Shown: positions 16,801-24,572 of the stretch, piece after piece
Layout of the letters: each line of letters opens with the position of its first letter
Numbering within the stretch: position 1 is the first letter of the stretch
Position numbers and translations under genes: made by a program
Notes under the pieces: generated by a model
Database searches by the model: none
Told to the model about the DNA's origin: nothing
Seen by the model: only the letters and a program-made list of their open reading frames with translations
Assembly (NCBI GenBank): GCA_934699585.1
Contig: CAKUWY010000006.1
Coordinates: forward strand, 1-64,000
Length of the DNA: 64,000 nucleotides
Direction: 5' to 3'
DNA from: an uncultured Fibrobacter sp.
GTDB taxonomy: Bacteria > Fibrobacterota > Fibrobacteria > Fibrobacterales > Fibrobacteraceae

Positions 16801-18296
16801 TTGAAGTAGTTGAACAGCGGCTGCGGCTTGTCCGAAAGCACGGCAAGCGCGGCATCGTTACCCATGGAGCCAATCGGCTCTGCACCGTTCTTGGCCATCG
16901 GCTGCAAGATGATGGAGAGGTCTTCGGCAAAATAGCCAAAGCGCTTCTGCTGCACCAGGATATCTTCAGGAACGTCGGACGGGTTGATTTCGCTGAAGAG
17001 GCCGCGGACGCTCATCTTGTTCTCGGCAACCCAGCGGCGGTAAGGCTTGGCACGCGCCACCTGCGCCTTCATCTCCGCATTTTTCAAGATGCGGTGATTT
17101 TCCAAATCCAGATAAATGATTTCACCGGGTTTGAGGCGGCCCTTTTCTTCCACTTCGTCATCGCGGAGGTCGAGCACGCCCGTTTCGGAAGCCATCACGA
17201 AGAGACCGTCTTTACATAAAGTGTAACGTGCCGGACGAAGGCCGTTGCGGTCAAGAATCGCACCAGCATTCACGCCATCGCTGAACGCCACGGCGGCAGG
17301 GCCATCCCACGGTTCCATGAGCATGGATTCGTATTCAAAGAAGCCACGCACGTCGCGGCCCAAGTAGTGCTTCTTGCCCCAGGCCTGAGGCATGAGCATC
17401 ATCATCGCATGCGGGAGGCTACGACCCGCTGCGACGAGGAGCTCAAACATGTTGTCAAGGCTGGCCGAGTCGCTCTGGCCCGCCGGAACGAGCGGCAAAA
17501 GCTTCTGCAAATCATCGCCAATAATTTCGCTCTTCAGGTGAGGTTCGCGGGCACGCAGACTGTTGAGGTTTCCGCGCAGGGTGTTGATTTCGCCGTTGTG
17601 AGCGAGGTAGCGGAACGGATGCGCCAGCGGCCATGTGGGGAACGTGTTCGTGGAGTAGCGCTGGTGAACAAGCGCAATCGGGCTCTCGAAATCGAGATCG
17701 TTCAGGTCCTTGTAGAAACCTTCAATCTGGCTTGCCAAAAGCAGGCCCTTGTACACGATGCTACGGCGGCTGCAGCTGCAAACGTACAAGCCCTTGCAGG
17801 CCTTTTCCATCAGGCGGCGGGCAACATACAACTTAATATCGAATGCGTCGTCGGATTCAAAAGCGGATCCGTCGAAGAACACCTGGCGGATATGCGGCAA
17901 GGTTTCGCGGGCAGTACGGCCGATCTTGTCGGCATTCACCGGCACCTCGCGGAAGTTCAGCACCGGCATGCCCTCGGCAGCGGCAATCTCCTTGATCTTC
18001 GCGTCAAAAGCATCCGCCGCAAGCGTATTCTCCACAAAGAACATCGCCACGCCGTAGCGGGCAGGCAGTTCCGGATTCACCTTGCGGAAGAACTTGTGGG
18101 GCATAGAAAGCAAAAGACCCGCACCGTCGCCGGTTTCCGGGTCTCCACCTGCTGCACCGCGGTGCATGAGCCTCTTCAAAACAGTAATGCCCTGCAGCAC
18201 AATCTGGTGCGAGGCAACATTATTAATATTGGCGACCAGGCCGACACCACAGGCGTCGTGTTCATTCATCGGGTCGTAAAGAGCTTGAGCGTTCAT
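13854..18296 (-). CDS. gltB: glutamate synthase large subunit
   Basis: A 1480-residue alpha subunit. The N-terminal class II glutaminase domain begins after a short propeptide; Cys16 in NEHDACGVGLV is the expected mature N-terminal nucleophile. The FMN synthase domain includes KPGEGGQLPAHKVN, SPPPHHDIYSIEDLAQLI and ISGHDGGTGASPLTS, then the 3Fe-4S motif CVMDRKCHTNKCPMGIATQ. The C-terminal beta-helix is Gly-rich. The last residues (ALQARL) are encoded by a CCTTGC/GCAAGG hairpin of the intergenic repeat family. A sigma-54 promoter lies about 70-86 bp upstream of the start. It forms an operon with gltD. Confidence 0.94.
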   Translation of the reverse strand: MNAQALYDPMNEHDACGVGLVANINNVASHQIVLQGITVLKRLMHRGAAGGDPETGDGAGLLLSMPHKFFRKVNPELPARYGVAMFFVENTLAADAFDAKIKEIAAAEGMPVLNFREVPVNADKIGRTARETLPHIRQVFFDGSAFESDDAFDIKLYVARRLMEKACKGLYVCSCSRRSIVYKGLLLASQIEGFYKDLNDLDFESPIALVHQRYSTNTFPTWPLAHPFRYLAHNGEINTLRGNLNSLRAREPHLKSEIIGDDLQKLLPLVPAGQSDSASLDNMFELLVAAGRSLPHAMMMLMPQAWGKKHYLGRDVRGFFEYESMLMEPWDGPAAVAFSDGVNAGAILDRNGLRPARYTLCKDGLFVMASETGVLDLRDDEVEEKGRLKPGEIIYLDLENHRILKNAEMKAQVARAKPYRRWVAENKMSVRGLFSEINPSDVPEDILVQQKRFGYFAEDLSIILQPMAKNGAEPIGSMGNDAALAVLSDKPQPLFNYFKQLFAQVTNPPIDPIREELVMSLTTYIGNHGNILEETPEQAHLIKIPRPIVTEDEIRRFENIGDKAFKAKVLKMQFPLGGDGSVLEAALQNLAGDAVRAVNDHYDIIVLSDKNIEWGYVPIPSLLATACVNRALVEAGVRPEIGLIVQSGEVREVMHFALLLGYGATVINPYLAFESITNMCHNGDLDVDPVTAAANYVKAVDKGLLKIMSKMGISTLRSYRSAQIFEAVGLNRELIEKFLPGTASRIEGIGLEEIAREVGERQKIAFADASKVLQSGGQYAFRKEGEKHLWTPQSLAAFRQAVQGGDYEKFKVYSKLINDQSERQATLRGLFKFKKATPIDIGEVESRESIVKHFVAGAMSLGSLSPEAHETIAIAMNRIGAMSNCGEGGEDPDRDTPAPNGDIRSSAIRQVASGRFGVTIDYLRHAKDLQIKMAQGAKPGEGGQLPAHKVNEFVARIRHSIPNVSLISPPPHHDIYSIEDLAQLIYDLRNANPKARVSVKLVSEVGVGTIAAGVAKAHADVVLISGHDGGTGASPLTSIKHAGLPWELGIAEAEQTLVLNDLRGRIKLQVDGQLKTGRDVVVAALLGAEEFGFATNLLVSLGCVMDRKCHTNKCPMGIATQDPEYRKRFAGKPEYVENFLYFIADEVREILASLGLRSLVEACGRSDLLERDEAIAFYKAHNLDFSKIFETVDGGVKSFDKNFVKEELVNFDRRELLPFVFNTLKTGESVELCTIVHNTDRTVGTELSGEVDERFGVKGLPEDTIKVHLQGVAGQSFGAFLAPGITLDLQGEANDFMGKGLSGGKIIVRPPSNASFRAEDNVIAGNVIGYGGTSGKIFINGLAGERFGIRNSGMLLVSEGVGDHGCEYMTGGRVVVLGRVGVNFAAGMTGGFAYVYDETGHFDLSCNVDSADLESVLPGTESESELLDIIKQHVEATGSEKGKRILENWNSERPKFVKIFPVDYRNALLKGGERALQARL

Positions 18297-18366
18297 ACTC
18301 GTCCTTTCCTAATTTTGCGAATCATTCTCAAATCCGCGCATTATTCCTATTTTTGCGAAAAGGCTT

Positions 18367-18382
18367 TGCAAATTCCGTGCCA
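18367..18382 (-). promoter_or_regulatory. sigma-54 promoter of gltBD
   Basis: On the minus strand, TGGCAC (18382-18377), five bases, TTGCA (18371-18367) is a perfect -24/-12 match, pointing at gltB. Confidence 0.85.
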
Positions 18383-18490
18383 ATTTCTGGAAACACCCGC
18401 CAATTATTGAAAAAGCGGAAAGAATATGTAAAGAACGAAAGAATATCGCTCAAACTACGTACCTCTATATTTTCACTTTTCGTAAAAAGA

Positions 18491-18500
18491 AATTCTGCGA
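18491..18500 (+). promoter_or_regulatory. candidate activator site in the gltB-glnN intergenic region
   Basis: AATTCTGCGA here is exactly inverted as TCGCAGAATT at 18641-18650, and resembles half of the palindrome upstream of glnK. The 425-bp divergent region between the two sigma-54 promoters holds no gene. This is a candidate enhancer pair; an identical word at 1085-1094 may be chance. Confidence 0.3.
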
Positions 18501-18666
18501 TTACAATTTTTGAAAATAGTTCGCGCGGCGGCTAGAACCTTTTTCGACATCTTCAGATTTACGTTTTTCGTAATAGTGGAGACGAATTTTCAAATTTTGG
18601 AAAGTCATCAATTTCTGTAACCGGCCTGCTTTTTGGATTTTCGCAGAATTTCGCCATCTTCACTTT

Positions 18667-18682
18667 TGGCACACATTTTGCA
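18667..18682 (+). promoter_or_regulatory. sigma-54 promoter of the type III glutamine synthetase gene
   Basis: TGGCAC (18667-18672), five bases, TTGCA (18678-18682) fits the -24/-12 consensus perfectly, 40 bp before the ATG and divergent from the gltB promoter. Confidence 0.85.
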
Positions 18683-18721
18683 ATAGGGTCTCCGAAAAAA
18701 TTTCAAACTAGGAGACTCACA

Positions 18722-20842
18722 ATGAGCAACGAATACAGGCTGAAGGCCATCAAGGAAATCGCGAGCGAAGCCGCGGGCGCAAACATGCCCGCCGCACCCG
18801 CAAGTTTGGACTTTTACGGCGAGGACGTCTTTAATGCGGAGGCCATGCGTGCCTACCTGCCCAAGGACATCTGCAAGAAGCTCTTCGCCACCATCGACGA
18901 AGGCGCACCCCTCGACGCGAGCATCGCGAACGAAGTAGCGCACGCCATGAAGAAGTGGGCTATCGATCGCGGCGCCACCCACTTTACGCACTGGTTCCAG
19001 CCCCTCACCGGCTCCACCGCCGAAAAGCACGACTCCTTCCTGGAACCTGAAAACGGCAAGGCTATCATGGCCTTCAGCGGCAAGAACCTGATCGTGGGCG
19101 AACCGGACGCGTCCAGTTTCCCGAGCGGCGGCCTGCGTTCCACTTTTGAAGCCCGCGGCTACACTGCCTGGGACCCGACCTCGCCCGCATTCATCAAGCG
19201 TCACGGTAACGGTGCAACGCTCTGCATCCCCACCGCGTTCTGTAGCTACACCGGCGAAGCCTTGGACAAGAAGACTCCGCTGCTCCGCTCCATTCAGGCC
19301 CTGCAGAAGTCCGCCGATCGCCTCATGGGCATGTTCGGCGTGGCCCAGCAGAAGGTCACCGTCACTCTCGGTGCCGAACAGGAATACTTCCTGATTGACA
19401 AGCGTTTCTACCTGCAGCGCCCTGACCTGTACCAGGCCGGCCGAACGCTGTTCGGTGCAGCTCCGGCAAAGCACCAGCAGATGGAAGACCATTACTTTGG
19501 TAGCATTCCTGCCCGCATCTTGAACTTCATGAACGACGTGGAAAAGGAACTCTGGAAGCTCGGCATTCCGGCCAAGACCCGCCACAACGAAGTCGCTCCG
19601 GCACAGTTCGAACTTGCCCCGATGTTCGAGGAAGTGAACCTCGCCTGCGACCACAACATGCAGATTATGGAAGTGCTCCGCCAGGTCGCCGACCGTCATG
19701 GCCTCGTGTGCCTGCTGCACGAAAAGCCGTTTGCCGGCATCAACGGCTCCGGCAAGCACAACAACTGGTCCGTGAACTACGGCAAGACGAACCTCTTGAA
19801 CCCGGGCAAGGACCCGCACCAGAACGCCATCTTCCTCACGACGCTCTGTGCGGTGATTTACGCCGTGGATACTCACGCCGACCTGCTCCGCATGGCTGTT
19901 TCGGGCGCAGGCAACGACCACCGTCTCGGTGCCAACGAAGCGCCTCCGGCAATCATCTCCATGTATCTCGGCGATCAGCTTGCCGACGTCATTGACCAGC
20001 TCGAAAAGGGCGACCCGAAGTCCAGCAAGCAGGCTGGCGTCATGAAGCTCGGTTCCGACACGCTGCCGCCTCTCCCCCGCGACGCGACCGACCGTAACCG
20101 TACTTCTCCGTTCGCCTTCACCGGCAACAAGTTCGAATTCCGCGCTCCGGGCTCCAGCCAGAGCTGCTCCGAACCGAACGTCATCTTGAACACGATTGTT
20201 GCCGAAGCATTCGACATCATCGCCGACAAGCTCGAAAAGGTTCCGGCCGACAAGTTCCACGAAGAACTGCAGTCCTTGCTGCAGAAGATCGTGAAGGAAC
20301 ACAAGAAGGTTATCTTCAACGGCAACGGCTACACCGACGAATGGGTGGAAGAAGCAGCCAAGCGCGGCCTCCCCAACACCCGCACCACCATGGAAGCGCT
20401 CCAGGCCCTCAACAAGGCGGAAAACGTCGCCCTCTTCGAAAAGTACGGCGTGTTCAACAAGCGCGAACTGGAATCCCGCTACGAAGTGAACCTGGAAGAA
20501 TACCACAAGAAGATCCACATCGAAGGGAAGATTTCCGACGATATCGCGAAGAACGTCATCTTGCCGCAGGTGCTCTGCGCCTACAGCGCCGCCCTCAAGA
20601 CCAACGCCATGGCCAAGGAACAGGGCTTTGCCGCGGTGGATTCCTACGCCCAGGAACTCGGTGAAGGCTACAAGGCTCTCGCCTCTGCAATCGAGCGCAT
20701 GGAAAAGGCCCTCGGCGAAAAGCACGAGAACATCCTCGAAGCGATGGCGGATCTCCGCGTGCAGGTGGACAAGCTCGAAAAGGTTATCCCCGACGAGAAG
20801 TGGCCCCTGCCCAAGTACAGAGAAATGTTGTTCATCTACTAA
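18722..20842 (+). CDS. glnN: type III glutamine synthetase
   Basis: A 706-residue GSIII enzyme condensing ammonia and glutamate to glutamine with ATP. Length and N-terminus match the GSIII family known from Bacteroides, Fibrobacter and cyanobacteria. Visible motifs are FTHWFQPLTGSTAEKHDSF, the active-site GAEQEYFLID, KTRHNEVAPAQFELAP, and INGSGKHNNWSVNYG. GSIII lacks the adenylylation-site organisation of GSI, so control is probably transcriptional through the sigma-54 promoter. An AGGAG precedes the ATG. Confidence 0.95.
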   Translation: MSNEYRLKAIKEIASEAAGANMPAAPASLDFYGEDVFNAEAMRAYLPKDICKKLFATIDEGAPLDASIANEVAHAMKKWAIDRGATHFTHWFQPLTGSTAEKHDSFLEPENGKAIMAFSGKNLIVGEPDASSFPSGGLRSTFEARGYTAWDPTSPAFIKRHGNGATLCIPTAFCSYTGEALDKKTPLLRSIQALQKSADRLMGMFGVAQQKVTVTLGAEQEYFLIDKRFYLQRPDLYQAGRTLFGAAPAKHQQMEDHYFGSIPARILNFMNDVEKELWKLGIPAKTRHNEVAPAQFELAPMFEEVNLACDHNMQIMEVLRQVADRHGLVCLLHEKPFAGINGSGKHNNWSVNYGKTNLLNPGKDPHQNAIFLTTLCAVIYAVDTHADLLRMAVSGAGNDHRLGANEAPPAIISMYLGDQLADVIDQLEKGDPKSSKQAGVMKLGSDTLPPLPRDATDRNRTSPFAFTGNKFEFRAPGSSQSCSEPNVILNTIVAEAFDIIADKLEKVPADKFHEELQSLLQKIVKEHKKVIFNGNGYTDEWVEEAAKRGLPNTRTTMEALQALNKAENVALFEKYGVFNKRELESRYEVNLEEYHKKIHIEGKISDDIAKNVILPQVLCAYSAALKTNAMAKEQGFAAVDSYAQELGEGYKALASAIERMEKALGEKHENILEAMADLRVQVDKLEKVIPDEKWPLPKYREMLFIY

Positions 20843-20890
20843 CTCCCTTCATAAGCAAACTCCTCCTTATTGCTCAATAGACACACCAAG

Positions 20891-20920
20891 CGCCATCGGA
20901 GAAATCCGATGGCGTTTTTT
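20891..20920 (+). terminator. rho-independent terminator after glnN
   Basis: A perfect 10-bp stem (CGCCATCGGA with its complement) with a GAAA loop is followed by six T. Confidence 0.92.
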
Positions 20921-20953
20921 CTGCCCTGCCCGACAATATGTTATCTTTTTGGC

Positions 20954-21832
20954 ATGCACTACACTCCTTACCGCGATTTACTGCTGAAACTTTTCCCAAA
21001 CTACCTGAAGGTGCGGAAGCTCCCCCTGAACGGTGGCATGAGCTGCCCGAACCTGGACGGCACCAAGGGTTTTGCCGGCTGCTCTTACTGCAACAACCGC
21101 AGTTTTAGCCCTGTCTTTGACCAGGCGCAGGTCGCCATTCAGGAGCAGCTGGACAAATTCGTGCCGCGGCTCCGGGAAAAGTACCCCAACGCAGGAATCC
21201 TCGCCTACCTGCAGCCCTACACCAACACCCACGCACCTCTGGAAAAACTGCAGGGAATTATCGACCCGATTATCAAGCACAAGGAAATCGCGGGGCTTGC
21301 CATAGGCACCCGGCCGGACTGCCTGGAAGACGAAAAGATTGCCTACCTCGCGGAACTGAACCGCAAGAAGCCCATCATCGTGGAAATCGGGCTCCAGACG
21401 GCAAACGACCTGACCCTTGCCGCCATCAACCGAAGGCACACCCTGGCCGAATGGACCGATGCCGTCAAGCGTTGTCAGGGAGCGGGACTTACCGTGACCA
21501 CCCACGTAATCGTTGGGCTCCCGGGTGAAACTCTCATAGATTTCAAGCGCACCGCCGAAGTGATTCGCGACATGAAGCTTGCCGCCGTAAAAATCCACCC
21601 GCTGCATATCGTGACCGGTACGGTCATGGCCCAGGATTATATCGCGGGGCAGTTCAAGCTGCTGGAGTTCGAGGAATACTGCTACGCCGTGGCCGAGATG
21701 ATCAAGATTATCGGGAAGGATACCGCCATCGAGCGGTTCAGCGGCGAAAGCCCCAGCGAGATGCTCATCGCCCCCAACTGGTGCGGCGAGCGTGACCGGA
21801 TTATCGCCGAAGTAGAGAAGTTGCTGAATTAG
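20954..21832 (+). CDS. radical SAM protein, TIGR01212/YhcC family
   Basis: A 292-residue radical SAM enzyme with the family-specific cysteine motif CPNLDGTKGFAGCSYCNN. Other family segments are YLQPYTNTHAPLEKL, IGTRPDCLEDEKI, EIGLQTANDLTLAAINRRH and HVIVGLPGE. The biochemical role of this family is not established to my knowledge. The ATG at 20954 gives the family N-terminus MHYTPYRDLL; an in-frame upstream ATG at 20870 sits in the glnN terminator and is unlikely. Its end overlaps the convergent dehydratase gene by 4 bp. Confidence 0.85.
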   Translation: MHYTPYRDLLLKLFPNYLKVRKLPLNGGMSCPNLDGTKGFAGCSYCNNRSFSPVFDQAQVAIQEQLDKFVPRLREKYPNAGILAYLQPYTNTHAPLEKLQGIIDPIIKHKEIAGLAIGTRPDCLEDEKIAYLAELNRKKPIIVEIGLQTANDLTLAAINRRHTLAEWTDAVKRCQGAGLTVTTHVIVGLPGETLIDFKRTAEVIRDMKLAAVKIHPLHIVTGTVMAQDYIAGQFKLLEFEEYCYAVAEMIKIIGKDTAIERFSGESPSEMLIAPNWCGERDRIIAEVEKLLN

Positions 21833-22305
21833 TCTTTAGAATCAATTATAGACTTGGCGTCTTCCACCTCGACGGTGCTGAGGGTAGCCGACAGCACCTG
21901 CTTGCCGCCTACAGTCGCAATACCATCGAAAGTAACCGCCATGTCCATGCGCATGGTCTGCTTAACGCAGATTTCCACCACGTCACCGGGCTTGAACGCC
22001 GTCAGTTCGGCCTTGCAGTTGGAAACGCTCATGATAAAGCCTTCCTTGGGACTCTTGCCGCAAGAGCGTCCGTGGATTCCGGAGAGGGCAGAAATGCTCT
22101 GGGCCATGTATTCGAAGGCCACGTAAGAAGGAACACCGCTCAGCTCTTCGCTGTAGAACATGCAGTCTGCGGAAATGTCCACCTGAGTCGTGATGGTGAT
22201 TTCTTGCAGGTCAAAGCCCTGAATACGGTCCAGCAGGAGCATCTTGCCCTTGTGAGGTACCAGGGTGGCAATTTCGTCGCGGGTCTTGAATTCCATCTTG
22301 TCCAT
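21829..22305 (-). CDS. hotdog-fold 3-hydroxyacyl-ACP dehydratase, aryl-polyene type
   Basis: A 158-residue single hotdog protein resembling the ApeP/FabA-like dehydratases of aryl polyene clusters. It has LVPHKGKMLLLDRI, the central helix VAFEYMAQSISALSGIHG, and GFIMSVSNCKAELTAFKPGD. It would dehydrate the 3-hydroxy intermediate in each elongation round. It is the last gene of the minus-strand pigment operon, two bases after the ketosynthase gene. Confidence 0.75.
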   Translation of the reverse strand: MDKMEFKTRDEIATLVPHKGKMLLLDRIQGFDLQEITITTQVDISADCMFYSEELSGVPSYVAFEYMAQSISALSGIHGRSCGKSPKEGFIMSVSNCKAELTAFKPGDVVEICVKQTMRMDMAVTFDGIATVGGKQVLSATLSTVEVEDAKSIIDSKD

Positions 22306-22306
22306 C

Positions 22307-23500
22307 TTACTTTTTCCCCAAGACTAAAGATACATTACAGCCGCCAAAGGCGAAGGAATTGCTGATGCAGTAACGCAGGCCAGGAACCGTCTTGCCGGGC
22401 TTCACCAGGTTCAGCGCCGGAAGTTCCGGATCCATGACGCCGTCATACAGGTGTGCGGGCAGCGCACCGTCGTGAGTCAAGGCCAGGCAGCAGAAGGCGG
22501 CCTCCAGGGCTCCTGCCGCCCCGAGGGTATGGCCTGTAATGGCCTTGGTGGAACTTGCAGGAACATTTTCGCCAAAAATTCGGTTTACCGCACGGGATTC
22601 CATGGCGTCATTCAGCTTGGTGCCTGTACCGTGAAGGTTGATGTAGCCGATATCGGAGGCGTCCAGGCCCGCATCGGCAATAGCGGCAGACATGGCAAGG
22701 TACGCCCCTTCCCCGTCGGCGCGGGGAGCGGTAATGTGGTCGGCGTCGGCACTTTCGCCAAAGCCCAGCACCAGCAAGCCTTCGTAGCCGGGGCGGCACA
22801 GGTCCGGGCAGCTTTCCCGGGTCACCACGAAGTAGGCCGCAGCATCGCCCAGAGTCAGGCCCGAACGGTTCGCGCTAAAAGGATTGGTGGGCCTGTCGGA
22901 CATTGCTTTCAAGGAGGCAAAGCCGAGAATCACAGAAAGGGAAGCAATGTCCACGCCGCCAACGATGGCGGCGTCGCAAGTGCCAGCGTAAATGTTGTTC
23001 CGGGCCGACACGAAGGCGCTGGCACTTGACGCACAGGCCGTAGAATGGACCTGGCACATTCCTGTGATGCCGAAACGCTCCGCAATGTAGCGGGCCGGAA
23101 ATTCTGCACACTGGTATTCCAGCTTGTAACCGTCGGGAAACTTGCCCGTTTCCTTGAAGCACTTGAGAGCGGCAAGGGACGATTCGGAGCCGTTGTCGCA
23201 AGAGCCAATGAAGATGCCCACCCTGTCGGGGCCGAACTTTTCCACCGCGTGCCGCACAGTATTGTCCATCTGGTCCAGGGCCGCACGACTCAGGCGGTTC
23301 ACCCGGTTGTCAAATTCGGCCTTTTCCACCTGCGAAAGCATGTCCGGCTCGATGGTGGCCGCAGGCCGCATGACTCCGGCCACGTCGTGCATGGTAAAAA
23401 CGCCCCGCTCCCCGCGGGTAAGCTTTTCAAAAACTCTTTCCTTGTCACCACCCCAAATGCAGTGAAGACCGAAATCATTGACGTAAAGGGGGCGACTCAT
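22307..23500 (-). CDS. beta-ketoacyl-ACP synthase (KAS II-like)
   Basis: A 397-residue thiolase-fold ketosynthase. The Cys-His-His triad is seen at C156 in HSTACASSASAF, NLHGTGT and TGHTLGAAGALEAAF, with the terminal NSFAFGGCNVSLVLG loop. It performs decarboxylative condensation of malonyl-ACP with the growing chain. Its position in the operon points to aryl polyene elongation rather than housekeeping fatty acid synthesis. No chain-length-factor partner gene is adjacent. Confidence 0.88.
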   Translation of the reverse strand: MSRPLYVNDFGLHCIWGGDKERVFEKLTRGERGVFTMHDVAGVMRPAATIEPDMLSQVEKAEFDNRVNRLSRAALDQMDNTVRHAVEKFGPDRVGIFIGSCDNGSESSLAALKCFKETGKFPDGYKLEYQCAEFPARYIAERFGITGMCQVHSTACASSASAFVSARNNIYAGTCDAAIVGGVDIASLSVILGFASLKAMSDRPTNPFSANRSGLTLGDAAAYFVVTRESCPDLCRPGYEGLLVLGFGESADADHITAPRADGEGAYLAMSAAIADAGLDASDIGYINLHGTGTKLNDAMESRAVNRIFGENVPASSTKAITGHTLGAAGALEAAFCCLALTHDGALPAHLYDGVMDPELPALNLVKPGKTVPGLRYCISNSFAFGGCNVSLVLGKK

Positions 23501-24120
23501 TGCTCCTCTCCCAAGGTGATGTGGTAACTATAATGGCGCAGGCTGTTGACCAGCGTTATCTCTTTACCCTTGCGCTCGGCGGTAAGTACTAGAGTATTTC
23601 CGTCCTTCAATGTCCGCACAAAGTCATGTGCAGTCCCGCGAACCTCTTCAAAAACAAATCCCGCCGCCTCAAAATTGTCCTTCAGCGCCTTGTAGGGGTA
23701 AAAGCAGACCTGGAAATCCGCAAGCACATATTCCGCCTTCATCTTTTCCACATCCATCACGGAACTTTCAAAATGCAGGGAATCCTTACCATAGGTAATT
23801 TCGGCAATGGTAGTACCGAACCCGCTAAACAGCATAATAGAAAGAACGCTATCGTTGGCCCTGACCCAGGAATCCCCCTCAAAGGACTTCAGGGAACCAT
23901 CCTGCTGGGTGAATTCCCCACGCAGATGCTGGGGCATGTCCAACTTTTCGGTCATGGCCGTCGTGGGGAGGAGCGCCACGGAACGGGAGTCCGAATAATA
24001 CACGGGGGCGGTTCCGGGTTTTACGTTGGAGCGGCTGCAGCCAACCAACAGCAAAACACACGCCAGCAGCCCCAACAAGTGGCGTATCTTGCAACTATCA
24101 GATTTGCAACCACCGGCCAT
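23497..24120 (-). CDS. DUF3261-like lipoprotein of the pigment operon
   Basis: A 207-residue lipoprotein with signal sequence up to LLLVGC. It matches the size and position of DUF3261 lipoproteins found in aryl polyene clusters, presumed to act in outer-membrane delivery. The start at 24120 (MAGGCKSDSCKIRH) fits the signal peptide; upstream in-frame sequence overlaps the thioesterase gene. Its 3' end overlaps the ketosynthase start by 4 bp. Family assignment is by context and pattern, not by a catalytic motif. Confidence 0.65.
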   Translation of the reverse strand: MAGGCKSDSCKIRHLLGLLACVLLLVGCSRSNVKPGTAPVYYSDSRSVALLPTTAMTEKLDMPQHLRGEFTQQDGSLKSFEGDSWVRANDSVLSIMLFSGFGTTIAEITYGKDSLHFESSVMDVEKMKAEYVLADFQVCFYPYKALKDNFEAAGFVFEEVRGTAHDFVRTLKDGNTLVLTAERKGKEITLVNSLRHYSYHITLGEEQ

Positions 24121-24128
24121 CTTCAAAA

Positions 24129-24560
24129 TCAGGGTTGTGCCTCCAGGGCCGCACGGACCTGGTCCACAAAGCAGGGCGGGCACACCATCAGGGACTCCAG
24201 CGTCTGCATGTTCACGGCCATCTGCATGCTTTCGGCCTTGCAAAGGAGCGTGCCCGATTCGGCATCGAAAAACTTGTACGAAAGCTTGAGGCACACCTCG
24301 TATTCTTCCAGGGTCACCTCGGCGCGAATCCGCTGCATAAACACCATGGGGCGCAGGTAGCGCACGTGCATATCTACCACGGGCCAGGCAAAGCCGCTCT
24401 TTTCCATGGCATAGTAGTCGTACTTGATCTTGGTGAGCAAGGCACAGCGGGCCATTTCCATGTACTTCACGTAATTGCCGTGCCAGGCCACCTTCATGGA
24501 ATCCACGTCGTAGAATTCCACCTGGAATTCCACCGTCGCCTTCAGTTTTTTCTGTGCCAT
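24129..24560 (-). CDS. acyl-CoA/ACP thioesterase, 4HBT hotdog family
   Basis: A 143-residue YbgC-like thioesterase with the typical N-terminal active-site segment FYDVDSMKVAWHGNYVKYMEMAR. It would release or edit acyl thioesters, as the thioesterases of aryl polyene clusters do. It sits between the ammonia-lyase and lipoprotein genes, with 8-12 bp gaps. Confidence 0.82.
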   Translation of the reverse strand: MAQKKLKATVEFQVEFYDVDSMKVAWHGNYVKYMEMARCALLTKIKYDYYAMEKSGFAWPVVDMHVRYLRPMVFMQRIRAEVTLEEYEVCLKLSYKFFDAESGTLLCKAESMQMAVNMQTLESLMVCPPCFVDQVRAALEAQP

Positions 24561-24572
24561 GGCGGGCCCCCG

